A stretch of DNA of 64,000 nucleotides from Dryas octopetala (GCA_963921425.1 OY992836.1:8447825-8511824); one strand, 5' to 3'. Positions 39,081 to 51,317 are shown, numbered from the stretch's first letter. Made by a program: numbers and translations. The notes: a model not told the origin generated them from the sequence alone.

Positions 39081-41187
39081 CTAAATGCTAAGTGCTAAAG
39101 TGCTTAACTCCTTATGGAGTTTACAAATTACAAACCAAAACTGAAAAAATAAATTCAGGTATGCAGTTATGGTGCTATGATGCAGCAGCCAGCAGAGGAA
39201 GGGGTTTCTTCTAGGTTGATGATGCAGCGGGGAAAAGGTTTCTTCTTCAACAAATTCAAGTCTTGATAGCTTGATGTTCATTAGATCCTCTGCCCAATCC
39301 TCCTCTTGAGTAGCTTCTTGCATTCTTGCTTCAGCTAAGCTCCAATCTTTGATGCAAATTAGTGCTTCTATAGTGTTCGGACTCAAGCTAGCCCTCTTCT
39401 CCGATACCACTCTACCACCTGCACTAAAAGCAGCTTCGGATGCAACAGTTAAAGCTTGAACAGTTAGCAAATCACGAGCCATGATGGAAAGCACAGGATA
39501 TTGTGTATCATATGATTTCTGCCATCCCAAAACAGAAAATGCAGTTTCATCAACATCATCTAAAACTGGTGCATCAAGATAGTATTGTAAATCAGAAGTA
39601 GAACAAACAGAGGATTGAACCTTTGCCATTTTCAAGGCTCTCATAGCACTGTTTTGAAAGGTAGGAATAGAAATTGGGAGATAACTAGTACTACTACCAG
39701 AAACAATACTTTGAGAATTAGTTGTGGTTTCAGTAGAGTTTCGTGATGATGCAGCAGACACATTAGACTTGTAATGGTCATACAATTAAACAAAAAAGAC
39801 TTAATTTCATCTACCATTACTTTAATGTCATCTTCCTCACAACCAATAACATTTAACTACTCACTTATTGCCCAAATTTTGAACCTAGGATCCATAACAG
39901 TAGCAAAACAAAACAGTTTAGGGAAAGTTGCCCAATATTTATCAAATTTACTTTTCATTGCAACCATAGCAGTTTGAAATGCATCAACATGAGCATATGA
40001 TTGAAATGCACAATGAATATTAATTAAAGAAGTCAGCACGTGACTAGAAGTAGGATAATACATACCATATAATATTTTTGTTGAAGAATCAAAAGTCTTT
40101 AAAAAACCACAAACAAACTGAGCAACAAGCCAATCATGTTCAGATGGAATTGTCTACTTTTAACAGTGCATATGTGGAATTCCACCTATGAGGAACATCA
40201 TTGTCTATGTTTCTTCTATCCAAACGAACATCAACACAACATTTTTTCCAAATTTCATGTCCCTTATTTGAAGAATTTAAACTACGCACAATTGCAACAA
40301 TTTTATCAATAGAAGGTCGACCTAAAATAGCCAGATCATCTTGCACAATCAGGTTCATAACATGAGCACAACAACGTACATGAAACATTTGTCTAGGCAC
40401 ATCATCAATCATAAGATATAAAGGCAGCAATTCAGCAACCACATCATTATTTGAAGCATTATCTAGTGTAATTGAAAAAAATTTATTGTGGATATGCCAA
40501 GAGTTGAGTTCCTCATGTATATGAGTTGCAAGTGACTGTCCACTGTGTGGATACTTAATCATTTTAAAACAAATAATCCTTTTATTTAAATTCCAATCAG
40601 CATCAATGAAGTGAGCAGTTAGTGACATAAAACCAATTTTTTTGTCTAGAACACCAAACATCAGAAGTCAAACAAATTCTGCCTTCATATTTTTCAAAAT
40701 AAGACAGCAATTGAAATTTTTCTTCAACAAACAGTTTCATAACATCCCTTTTACAAGTTGTGGCAAAAATGCCTTTATATTGTGGAGTAAAGTCTTTTTG
40801 AATCATTCCTTTAAAATCATGTTTTTCCACAAAAGTAAAATGTAATTCTGCCCAAAATATAAAATCAACAACTTCTTTTCGAGCATGTTCCTCTTTATAA
40901 ACAAAATTTGACAAGTTAGCAGTAGCATTTGTTTGTAAAAGCATTTGATTACCAATATTAACATTTTGGCTTTCAAAATGTTTCTGATAATGACGACTTA
41001 AATGAGTAGTACCATTTGAAGAACTACCATCTAACTTTTTTCCACATATTGCACATATTGCACATTTTGCTTTTGTAACAAATTTACCATTTTCAATTTC
41101 AACAACTTTTTCAAACCAGTTCCACACTTCACTTCTACTACTTTTAGGAACAGAATTAGATTGGGGTGTGGATGGGGAGGGAACCAA
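39081..41187 (-). pseudogene. hAT (Ac-type) transposase, inactivated
   Basis: Reading down from 41187: a BED-type zinc finger (ICGKKLDGSSSNGTTHLSRH), then a TSDVW core, TLDNASNND, RCCAHVMNLIVQDDLA, HRWNSTY, MDPRFK, and the C-terminal hAT dimerisation region (SVLGWQKS, TVASEAAFSAGGRV, SPNTIEALICIKDWS). The order and length (roughly 690 codons) fit a complete plant hAT transposase. Damage: a 1-bp frame change in an A run near 40640, another frame change near 40140, an in-frame TAG at 39857-39859, and a frame change near 39780. The zinc-finger Cys pair shows a tandem 9-bp duplication (CAI-CAI-C). It is most likely a recent pseudogene rather than a spliced gene, because the breaks have no GT/AG borders. 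Confidence 0.9.
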
Positions 41188-42570
41188 TGGATTCCAATTA
41201 TACTAAACTCTGGCTGAGTAGACATCCTAACACAAGCAAATAACACTACTAGTCTACCGGTCTACTAGCAAATCAAAGTTATCAAACTACCAGCATTTGC
41301 CACTCACACAGTAGCAGCACCAGCACAAACACAAGAGGTCAACTCCTACACAGGACAGCTTCACCACAAGCTGTTAATCTTACCACAACTACACCCACAA
41401 CAGAAAAAACACAGTTAGTGAAACACGACAGTGATAAATTTTTTGCATATGTTTTTTTTTAAGGAAAAAACAGAATTAAAATGTTAATAAAATAAACAAC
41501 CAAATGAGTAATCACAGACAGCCATATCACTGTGTTAAATTTTTCTAACTCCAAGAATTAAGTCTGAACAAACAAACTTCATCAACCAGACCAACAAACA
41601 AATTATTTACAAATTGGAGCAAGTAACTTGACAGGTACAATTATGCAGGAACGGATCGAGGCAGAATTTTCAAATGGACTGGTTTTTTTTTTCTGTGGGA
41701 TGTGAACCTGTGAGTCTGTGACTTGACTGAGTTTACAAAACTTTTATCACTGTTCAATTTGCAAATATATAGATACAATTGATCAGGCCAACAATTCCAA
41801 CTTGACTGACTGCCAAATCTTTAACGGAAGAAGAATAATAAATAAAAGAGCAAAAAATTTAGCTTTGCACGATCAATAATAGCACCAGAGAGTCAGAATC
41901 AAATACAAATAGCAAACCCAGGTTCACAAATGGACTGGTTATTAGTTGGCAGGGAAATAGACTTACACGCAAGGGAGGCAGACTGGCAGGGAGCTTGCAG
42001 CGGAGTGGCTGGTGCGAAGGTGGCGTTGCGGTGGTGCTCAGACTGTCTGAGCGATAGTGCTCTATCAACTATCCGATCGCAGCTCAAATCTCGATCTGAT
42101 CATTGATTGATCGGATCAAGTCCGATTGATCGGAGTTTGGTGGTGGTTTAAGGGTTTAGCTTGCTTTCTGGAAAGAGGATGGGTTCGATCGGATTTGGGG
42201 TGGTTTGATGGTTTGGTGAGATGGTTTGGGCGAGATGATGAATCATTGATGATGGTGATGATGGTGATGATGGGGTTTCTCCGTTTCGATGATAATGGTG
42301 ATGATGGAGAGAGGCTAAGACTGAGAGAGTGAGAGGGATTGAGAATTGAGAGTTGAGAACAGAGAACTTGAGACAGAGAGCGAAGAAGGCAGCGATGGGG
42401 TTAGGTCTTCTGACTTCTGTAAACTGTAAAGTGTGTAAGCTGGCTTATATACATATCTTTAGGGTTTAATATTTTATTAGTTTAGGGTATTTTGGGGTTT
42501 GCGCTTGGGGGTTCGGTTTAGGGTTTGGATTTTTTAATTTTATTACATATGCTTTATAAACAAACGATGC

Positions 42571-43140
42571 AATTGTGTTTTTAACGATCTGAACCGTTCA
42601 AATTTTAGTTCCTCACTCAAAAATAATTCATGCAAAAAATTAACTCAATCGGAGATGTAAAACTGATGTAACGGTGGTCGAATTAATGAACGATCGTGGT
42701 TTTTCTAATGATAATCGAATGGGTAGATGAATTTTGATTAAGCCAATTTTTTGTAAGGATGATCTTTGACTATGAAAATAGAAAATGAACGGCTCAGATT
42801 GTTGAAATCAAGTTGTGGTCTTCACAATTATGGAAACAATAAGGTTTCAACGGGAAAATTATTAGAATTATACTCTTCAAGTGTATTTATAATTTTATAT
42901 GTAGAAGCTCACATATAGATTGTGTTTTCAATGATCTGAACCGTTCAAGTTTTAGTTCTTTACTCAAAGAGAATTCTTACAAAAAATTAGCTTAATCGGA
43001 GATGTAAAAGTGACGTAACGATGGTCGAATTAATGAATGATCGTGATTTTTCTAATGATAATCAAACAGGTACATAAATTCTGATTAGGTCGATTTTTTG
43101 TAAGGTATCAACATATAAAATGAACGGTTCAGATTGTTAA
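42571..43140. repeat. Two ~230-bp subterminal direct repeats in the hAT element
   Basis: 42571-42806 and 42918-43140 share ATCTGAACCGTTCAA, AATCGGAGATGTAAAA, GGTCGAATTAATGA and GAACGG(C/T)TCAGATTGTT blocks in the same order. Subterminal repeats in hAT elements commonly act as transposase-binding regions; that role here is inference. Confidence 0.75.
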
Positions 43141-43421
43141 ATTAATGAATTGACGATCATGGTTTAATAACTTTAATTATAGTTATATTATAAAAGTTGT
43201 ATATACACATATACATTTATGTTTTATTATAGTTGTAATGTTGTATATAATTTTAAAAGTTTATTACTTTATTATTTATGGTATTACATAGTTTACACTA
43301 TTACTATTTACTAACATTATAGTATTATATAATAACTTAATAAACATATTAATAATTTATTAGAGTAAACAAACGAAAAACCTATTAAATATGTTATTAT
43401 TCAAAAATTAAGCAAATAAAC

Positions 43422-43520
43422 TAGTCAGCTCAGTTGGTTGAAAGTTGAAAGTTGAAACTTGTTCTGTGAGGTCTCATGTTCGATTCAGAACATAGCCACA
43501 ATCCTATATTTTTTTATTAA
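43422..43520 (+). mobile_element. tRNA-derived SINE remnant
   Basis: An A-box-like TCAGCTCAGTTGG (43425-43437) is followed about 40 bp later by a B-box-like TGTTCGATTCA (43478-43488), then a T-rich tail. Three GTTGAAA units lie between the boxes. It is inserted within the hAT element. Confidence 0.5.
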
Positions 43521-43714
43521 AAATATATTTGTGTGTAAACAGGCTTTGGGCGGGCCTAAGTGGGCCGGGCTTCGGGCGGCATGGGCTTCAAGGGGATGGC
43601 CCAAGCCCAACCCAAGAGACTTTTGGGCCGGACTAGGCCGGCCCAAATTTCGGGCTAAATTGGGCTTCGGGTGGACTTCAGACCTTGGGCTTTTTGGTCA
43701 GGCCTAATACTGCC

Positions 43715-44228
43715 AATGAATTTACTAATAATTACCAAGATTCCCCCCAAAATCACTCCAATCATAATTTAATTTGTACAAGACCAAAATTATATTTTAT
43801 GAATTATAATTGAGGGTGAGATAGATGAGCATTGAGCAGCACCAAGTGGGTGCATATATCATATGGTCCCAGTGTGACAAAAAGGATGGGAACTTTATGT
43901 AAATGTCGAGGGTCCCATAGCAACACACCAACCCATATCAATCAACGCAAAACTCCAAATGAATCTCCCAATTTTTATTTAGGAAACGTCCATTCCAAGC
44001 TGACGCTGCCACAGATTCCCCAACTTTTACTCATTCATTCATTCATAAATTATGGATGACATTACATTTCTGAACCTGTAGTTTGGATCAGATTCACTAA
44101 GTTGCCTATAATTTCAATTGTGCTCTCTAATTTATAACAGTTACAATTTGAAGACACATTCTTAATTCTGTCAATTTGATCTACATAAAGAGCATGTGGA
44201 ACAAGTGTTTTAAATAAAAATAACAAGA
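43715..44228. other. Intergenic, no gene
   Basis: I see nothing supportable; short open frames only. Confidence 0.4.
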
Positions 44229-44646
44229 CCAAATGTCACAAATGATCCTCATTGTTTGTCTCATATTTTAGTTACTCTTGTAGTTTCAATTTTTTTTAAT
44301 CGTAGCATGCATTGTGGTTTAAAACGTTTTTAATCTTATTGAAAAATTCAGAATCACGTCAAATGGTTGTCAAATAAAGCACACATACAGGTCACATATA
44401 TGGAGGGTAGAATCATGACTTGCATGTGTGGGATTAGCAACTAATGGACTTGAAAAGATGATTCTATCCTCCACGTACGTTATCAGAACATGCGCTTTTT
44501 TTTTACGGCTAGCTATTTGACATAATTCTGATTTGTTAGGAAGATTAAAAATATTTTAAACCATAATAGTACAATTAATAAAATTGAAACCATATATGAG
44601 AGTAAGATTTAAATATGAGGCAAACCATTAGGACCGTTTGTCAGGA
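44229..44646. mobile_element. Foldback/MITE element, 418 bp
   Basis: 44233-44357 and 44513-44636 are inverted copies (shared blocks TTTTAAACCA, ATTGAAAC, CATTTGAC and ATGAGGCAAAC or their complements). The outermost arms are diverged. No target duplication is clear and there is no coding sequence. Confidence 0.65.
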
Positions 44647-46090
44647 TTGCCAGACTTGAATCTTTTTTTTTTTTTTTTTTTCTTAAATTCCACTTAAATA
44701 TATTTATGCTAATTTGACCAAAAATATAAAACTTAAAAAAAATATAAAAAAAGGAATTATGGAAGAGGGAGACTTTGTAAAATACCAAGATGACCGCCAC
44801 TCAAAGTATGTTTGTTTTTTGCTTTATTTTCTAGGAAAATCACAAGCAGCTGTCATTGGATTTTGCAAGTACCAAATGCGAATAGGTTAATAAGGATTGG
44901 GGCCTTTGGGCACAACAAGTGAAAGAAAAAGTGCCAACCAATAGAGGACTTTTTCCTTTTTGTTTTGGCCTACTATAAGCTTGAGTTTCTATTCTAACCA
45001 CAATTTCCGATCTCAATGTGAATATATGTGAATGAATGTGCTAGAAAGTGATCTGGAAATTAATGTAGAGGACCATTGGCAATTTCATTTTCGTGAGTGG
45101 CATTTTCTGGGGTTAAAGACAAAAGTGTTGCGCTAACATGATGAAGGTAATAATTGATGTGGGCCTTTAGAACTGTGATGTGGTCAGTGGTCACAAACGA
45201 ATTAATGAATCAGTGGATGTGAAATTCATTAATAAGAAAAACCCATGAATGAAGCAATCCCCATAAAAATTTTCAAGCAAATATAAAACCAAACTTCAAT
45301 TCCTTGTCAAGTACTGTTAGCTTGATTTATGGTTATTCTCTATCAGACTAAGCTAATTAACTTTTAGGATTGAGTGGTTATTTATTGTCATATCAGAGTC
45401 TTGGTTGTACGAAAGTTTTGGGTTCAAAATCTTGTCATCAACGTCCCCTTTTTAATCTGCATATGTTTGATTCTCTGCTTTCACGTATAAAATGAGACTG
45501 CATTATGCACCTATATATGGCACTTTTTTGGGCAGGATGCACCTTTGGTACTTAAAATACCTAGATTTTATCAAAAATATACAGTCATAGCTTTATAAAA
45601 TTAAGTTAATTGCTATATATTATTGCCCGTACACTCAACCTATATAGCTAATCCGATGTTCATGGTGACTTTTCTCAATTTGTGTGCTTCATTCCCTGCA
45701 GGTTCGTAGCTTATTGGCATTTTATATATATTTAGGCAGACACACCCACTAAAACACAACATTATTAATGTGTAGGAAGCCAATTAATATAAGGAAACAT
45801 GTTAATCCAAATAAGAGCTGAGCTCTATAGCTTTGGCAAAGTCCACTTGCCTCCATAAAAGAAATGCATATATGCACCCACGGACCTTAATTAACTTTTA
45901 CAATTAAGTTTACACAATCATACATATGATGATCATACATTTATGTAATTAAATAACGTCCTCTCTCAGTGGGGGCAAAAGCAGCAGCAGCAGATAGTAC
46001 TAGTACTGCATAAATGTGCATATATGTCCAACTAATCATCGATGGATCGATTTCCAGCCCTTTTGGCATTGTTTGAGTGTTTGTTAAATA
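44647..46090. other. Intergenic, 3' flank of the FLZ gene
   Basis: No gene is visible. Around 45365-45435 a stretch with TTGAGTGGTTA and, 50 bp on, GGGTTCAAAATC may be a decayed tRNA-derived SINE. Confidence 0.35.
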
Positions 46091-47112
46091 TTAGCCAGCG
46101 GCCACGGTCTGGCTCTTACCGGCCGAAGCCTTGGAGGTTGTGGTGGTGGTGGTGGTGGTGGTGGTTCGCGATGCTGCATGGCGATGCTCATCTTTTTTTG
46201 AGGCAACGCCGCCCTTGCACTTCTCTCTTCTCTCGTCTTGCTTCATCTTCTGCTCTCTGCATTCTAGACTACAAAAAGCTATTTCTCCCCTGTAAAGGTT
46301 TTCAATTTTAATTTAATTAGTTACCATAAAATAAAAAATTAAAAAAAAAACCAAGAATTTATTATTAACAACATAATAACTAATAATAATGCAACCAAGC
46401 AAAGCAAGTGCAGAAAATAGAAATTGTGCTTTAAAAGATATTCTTAATTCCACCCGTGTTAGTCGAGAAGAGGTCCTGAGTTTAAAACGTCTCATAGTTG
46501 AAAATTTTTTACATGTGTTAGAGAAATCTTATGTACTTATAATTAAGAATTTAAATGTCCACTTAAGGGTACACTTTTGAAGGCGGCTTGTTGTTAGAAA
46601 GATACTCACAACATATCAATATTTTGAGTTTTATAATGGGAAAAAAAAAATGAACTCATCACTACTAATTATTTGGTTAATATTCATATAGTGTATAATT
46701 ATTATGTAGGATTTTGGTATGAGCTGCATGCCTAGCTAGCTACATATGCGCCAAAATCAGACAGTATCCCTTTAAAACCAAAGATAAAAAGGAAGACAAA
46801 GAATAAACGAAAAAATTAAGCAATTTGCCAAACTGGTAAAAGCAAATGAGAGAAAATAGAGGAAAAAGAAAAACAATGAGAGAAAATAATTAAGAAAATT
46901 AGGTATTAACAATTAAAAGAAAGAAAAGGGTTAATTTCAAATTTTCAACCTGTACATGTAGATGTCACGGCCTGAAGCCAAACGGCGGTTGCAGAGGCCG
47001 CACGTGCGAAGAAAGTGAGCTGTTTCAACGACATCAGTTGAGCTTTCTCTGTGGTTGTTTCTGGGTGACAACATCGCCAAGAACCGGTGCTCTTCATGGT
47101 ACCCAAGGTTGG

Positions 47113-47144
<32 letters not shown>

Positions 47145-47323
47145 TTGTTGTTCTGATCAACAATATTATGGAGAGGCCCTTGTGGGCCCACCACCAGTAC
47201 CGTTGCATGCACAGGGTGATGATCGGTCGGTTGTTGGGCTTCCACGTCGCTGAGATCCACGGTGATCCCCGTCATGCTGGTTGTTCTCCTAATTGGAGGG
47301 CGTGGACGCTTTCCTAACAACAT
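46091..47323 (-). CDS. FCS-like zinc finger (FLZ/DUF581) protein, 2 exons, 190 aa
   Basis: FLZ proteins are plant-specific adaptors that bind the SnRK1 energy-sensing kinase through a short zinc-finger domain. Exon 1 is 46950-47323 (starts [20 protein letters not shown], the usual N-terminus of one FLZ subgroup) and exon 2 is 46091-46289, with a 660-bp GT/AG intron. Joined, the domain reads [21 protein letters not shown] then [18 protein letters not shown], with the C-x2-C and FCS-x2-C ligands split between exons; the intron interrupts the Arg codon in IYMYR. Low-complexity tracts: 11 Asn in exon 1, encoded by an interrupted AAC/GTT tract, and a run of about 11 Thr in the tail, encoded by ACC repeats. 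The tail ends SQTVAAG. Both tracts are likely length-variable. I am confident of the family; the exact orthologue is not assigned. Confidence 0.92.
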
Positions 47324-47439
47324 GATTGATTGACCGTTCGATCGATGTCTCTTTCTTCTAAGAATCTAAGTCCTCGTGAGCTTCAGCGTTTTCACAGAGT
47401 GTTCGCACAGACACACATGAACAGACTCAGAGTCTCACA

Positions 47440-47447
47440 GAGAGAGA

Positions 47448-47488
<41 letters not shown>
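47440..47488. repeat. GA microsatellite upstream of the FLZ ATG
   Basis: About 24 GA units, probably in the FLZ 5' leader or promoter (read as CT on the gene's strand). It is complementary to the CT tract at 47609-47693. Confidence 0.9.
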
Positions 47489-47490
<2 letters not shown>

Positions 47491-47607
47491 TGTGAGAATG
47501 GAAGGTGGGGAAGGAAGATAAATGAGATGGGAGAGGCCTCAGATCGAATCTGGGCCGTTCATTTCCTGCACCAAGTACAACAAAACTCCACGTTAGCAAT
47601 ACTTAAT

Positions 47608-47608
<1 letters not shown>

Positions 47609-47693
<85 letters not shown>
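47609..47693. repeat. CT microsatellite, 85 bp
   Basis: About 42 uninterrupted CT units, 120 bp from an opposite GA tract, so the pair can form a long hairpin or cruciform in the FLZ upstream region. Confidence 0.9.
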
Positions 47694-47696
<3 letters not shown>

Positions 47697-47982
47697 TTTG
47701 TTTCTAATATGTTATAACTTTATTTCTGCCTTTGCTTTCTGTATTTCTTAATTTGGGTTTAATTTTTTATTAATTTTAATTGATTCTCTTGGGGGTATCT
47801 TACCTGTCAGGTCTCCCCAGCTCCTTCTATTCCAGATCAAATTAGTTTCTTAGATAGCATGAAACCCACTAAAAGTGTCTCTTTGCTCCATTAATCAACT
47901 AGTATATATATATTCAGGTGGTGTGTATTATATGTAAACAATACAGATCCAACGTGTACATGTCTTCATCAATTTAATTTAA

Positions 47983-49082
47983 GGCTTAATTATCGATTTA
48001 CCACCCAAACTGTAACTCATTTTCACTTTACCACCTGAAAGTTTTTTTGTCTCAGATTACCACCTGTAACTTACATCTATGTCTCATTTTACCTTGTTCT
48101 ATCATTAATTTCGTTAAAAATAATAATCTGGCCGTTAATGCTGACGTGGCACGTTAGATGTGCGCCACGTGTCACATTTTTTTATTATTTTTTGATTTTT
48201 TTATTCTTATATTTTTATAAACTTTGAAAAATTAATTAAAAATAGCTCCGAACTCAAAAAAATACACAGAAACTTCTTACGGACTCGTCTTGACTAGCAC
48301 TAATTTAATATAAGGTTAAATTACCAATTTGCCCTCTAAAAATTAAAAAAAAATTAGAAAGTCCAAATTTATTTCTAAAAAATTAAAATAAATTTCCCTC
48401 TATTAAAAAATTCTAGAATTTTTCGTAAACTCTTGGAAAAATTCTCAAAAATATTTTGGAAATTACCAAAAGCCTATTTTAGAGAATTATTTCGAGACTT
48501 TACGAAAATTCTAGAATTTATTTTATAGGAAATTTATTTTCCTCTAAGACCGAGAGGTCTTTTGGGTAGCAAGTGTTCACGAGAAAGGTATTGTTAGTTT
48601 TTAAAAGATTAACGGTGCAGATCTCATATTTTTTGGATTTCGGGAGATTATCCTATGAATTTCCAAAGAGTCTAGAGTATTTTAATTTTCTAGAAATAAA
48701 TTTGGACTTTCCAAATTTTCTGAAAATTTTTAGTGGGAAAATAGCATTTTGACCCCATAGTAAATTAGTGTTAGTCAGGACGAGTCCGTAAGAATTTTCT
48801 GTGTATTTTTCTAAGTTCATAGCTATTTTTAATTAATTTTCAAAGTTTATAAAAATATAAGAATAATAAAAATCTGAAAATAATAGAAAAGATGTGACAC
48901 GTGGCACTAGCACGTTACGTCAGCATTAATGGCCATGTCGTTATTTTTAACAAAATTATTGACGGAAGAAGGTAAAATGAGATACGGATGTAAATTACAG
49001 GTGGTAATCTAGGACAAAAAAACTTTCAGGTGATAAAGTATGAATGAGTTACAGATTTGGGTGGTAAATCGATAATTAAGCC
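47983..49082. mobile_element. Mutator-like foldback element, copy 3
   Basis: 1100 bp with GGCTTAATTA ends and inverted halves. A perfect 9-bp target duplication TTAATTTAA is at 47974-47982 and 49083-49091. Same family as 10028-11147 and 17228-18331. It lies less than 1 kb upstream of the FLZ gene. Confidence 0.9.
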
Positions 49083-49091
49083 TTAATTTAA

Positions 49092-49730
49092 TCACAACTA
49101 GATGGAGTGTGGAAATAACATCCTTCCCAATTTTTAAATTTTTGTGTTAATATTATCCTCATGATTTATGACCAAAATTACATTAATTAATTGTTTCAGA
49201 ATTAATAGCATTTCGCTTACTTTTAAGTTTATAGAAAGTAAATGTTACAAATTCTCTTCCAGACTTTACATTGGTAAAAAGAATCAAACGGTTTTTTTTT
49301 TTCTTTTTCTTTTTCAATCCAATTTAATATTACTGATCGAGTAACAATGTGGTATATGTAGCACTACTGTAGCAATTATATTTTTGGAATTTAAAGTTGT
49401 TTTCATTTTTAGAATTTGGTGTATAATTAATTGATTGTATTAGTGTATTAATATTCTATAAATAACATATAACTAAAGGTCATACATAACTATTGTTTTG
49501 ACGTAATTGTCCAATGTTACTAATCAATAATAATATTTCAAACACTAGCATAGAGCCTTCAAATGCTTGCACAGAGCATTCAAACACTTATAAAGAGCGT
49601 CAAATACTCAACCGAAAATTTATACGGTTACTTAAAATAAAATTTGGTTGTCCAATTTTTGAGGAGGTAAACTATTTTGTACAAATCTCTCTTAATTCAA
49701 ACTTATTTTTGAGTGTCCTGCAAGTATATA
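49092..49730. other. Intergenic, no gene
   Basis: AT-rich. A short imperfect repeat of GCATTCAAA(C/T)(A/G)CTT-type units lies at about 49545-49605. Nothing else. Confidence 0.4.
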
Positions 49731-50392
49731 AAATTTAGGCATAAATTCAATTTAGATATAGAACTATATATGTTATTTTAACAGGGTCCATGAACTTTAA
49801 AATATTTCAAATATACACCCGATCTATTATCTAAATTAAAAAATGAACTTTCGTCCATTGATTCGTTGAGAGATCAGTTAAATGCTAGTTTGGCTTTTGC
49901 TGACCGAGATTACTTGGCGATGTGGCGCCATCTCATCAAACTTTTCCCGCCAAATGAGCGACACAGTGACACATGTCCACCTAACCCCTGACACGGGCCC
50001 ACAAACTCACCATCTTTTTCTCGCTCGTCGAACACAGGTGAGGGATTTATATTTGAATTTGAGGAAAAACGTGATTTTTTGGGAGACTAAATGGTCATGA
50101 GAGCGTTCGACGAGCGGGAAAGAGGTGATGGGTGTGTAGGCCCGTGTCAGGTGGACATGTGTCGCTCATTTGGCAGGAAAAGTACGCTGAGTTGTCACCA
50201 CGTCGCCAATTAATATCCATCAACAAAAGCTAAGCTAACATTTAACTGATCTCTCAACAAATCGATGGACGAAAGTTCATTTTTCAATTTAGATAATAAA
50301 TTGGGTGTATATTTGAAATATTTTAAAATTCATAGACCCGTTGAAATGACATATATAGTTATGTGTCTAAATTGAATTTATGCCTAAAATTT
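49731..50392. mobile_element. Foldback element with ~320-bp inverted arms
   Basis: The left arm starts AAATTTAGGCATAAATTC and the right arm ends with its complement. Matching blocks run the whole length (for example GAACTTTCGTCCAT, GAGAGATCAGTTAAATG, CAAATGAGCGACACA, GCTCGTCGAAC). The loop lies near 50040-50085. The arms differ at about one base in ten to fifteen, so it is older than the 1.1-kb foldback family. No coding sequence, and the target duplication is not resolved. Confidence 0.8.
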
Positions 50393-51317
50393 AAACTTTT
50401 GGGCTTTTCCATTTAAATCACAAAATGTTTTCACAATTATAACATAGTCGATCAATCTAAATATTCCTTTATATTTAGGTCAAAGTTTGAAATGTCCATC
50501 TAAGTAATTTACATTAATTTGCGTAGCTGCAAATTGATCGGCAACTATAATTGTGGGATAACATTTGGGTGTAAGTGTAACTATAGTGCAAAGTTTAGTT
50601 TGTTTTCTATTTAATTTACATCTTATTGACTAAAACTTTTTTTTTTTGGCCAAGTCTTATTGACTAAAACTTATTTAAGTGTGTTTAGGTATAATTTTTT
50701 AATTTTTAAAATATTTACGAGTTCAAAATTTATAATTAGTTTATTTTTATTGTTGATAATAAAAAAAATATTGTAACATATATATTGTAACTACAATATA
50801 GTACTAGTTTTTTGGCAAGTAAAATGCAGATCCGTATTCGACCCCAAAAAAAAAATTGCAGATCCGTACAATTTTCCTGTTAAAGTTTTCAAACTAAAAC
50901 CTGTGTGTCCAACATTATGGGCATATTAAAGATTGTCAAGAGCCTATAATCAAAACCCCTAATCTTATTTCTTCTATGTTCGAAATTTTTATTTTTGTAT
51001 GTCTACTTCACTTTAATTAGTGGAGTTGATGACATTCTAATTTTACAAGGATCGATTATTTAAAAAAAAATAATCGAAAAAGAAAACATCCTTTCAAAGA
51101 TACGTTCTCTATCAATAGTATATGTATAATTTTTTGATTACATTATTGGAAGATAGAGTGCGTAGGAACATTCAGCCAGACATCATCAAGAGCGAGCTGA
51201 ACCTAGACAAAGTACGTATACACCGGTGGGTGGACAATGCACATCAATGGCCCAACCATTTCAATATCTTTCTCCTTTTCTATATTTGATTACGTACAAT
51301 AATTTTTTTTTTATAAA
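50393..51317. other. Intergenic, no gene
   Basis: AT-rich sequence without a supportable gene or structured element. Confidence 0.4.

Larger units (their letters stand above)
38538..43706 (-). mobile_element. hAT transposon with degenerate transposase, 5169 bp
   Basis: A perfect 8-bp target duplication ATACTGCC (38530-38537 and 43707-43714) flanks ends that begin TAGGGGTCCCGG on the left and, read inward, TAGGCCTGACCA on the right. The terminal inverted repeat is short and imperfect. Both subterminal regions are rich in GGGCCGG/CCCGGCC motifs. The transposase remains lie on the minus strand (39081-41187), with about 2.5 kb of leader and subterminal repeat to their right. A SINE has inserted near the right end. 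Transposase mutations make it unlikely to move by itself now. Confidence 0.9.

Noticed and set aside
47527-47751. Open frame with a long Leu/Ser repeat
   Set aside because: It is the translation of the CT microsatellite.
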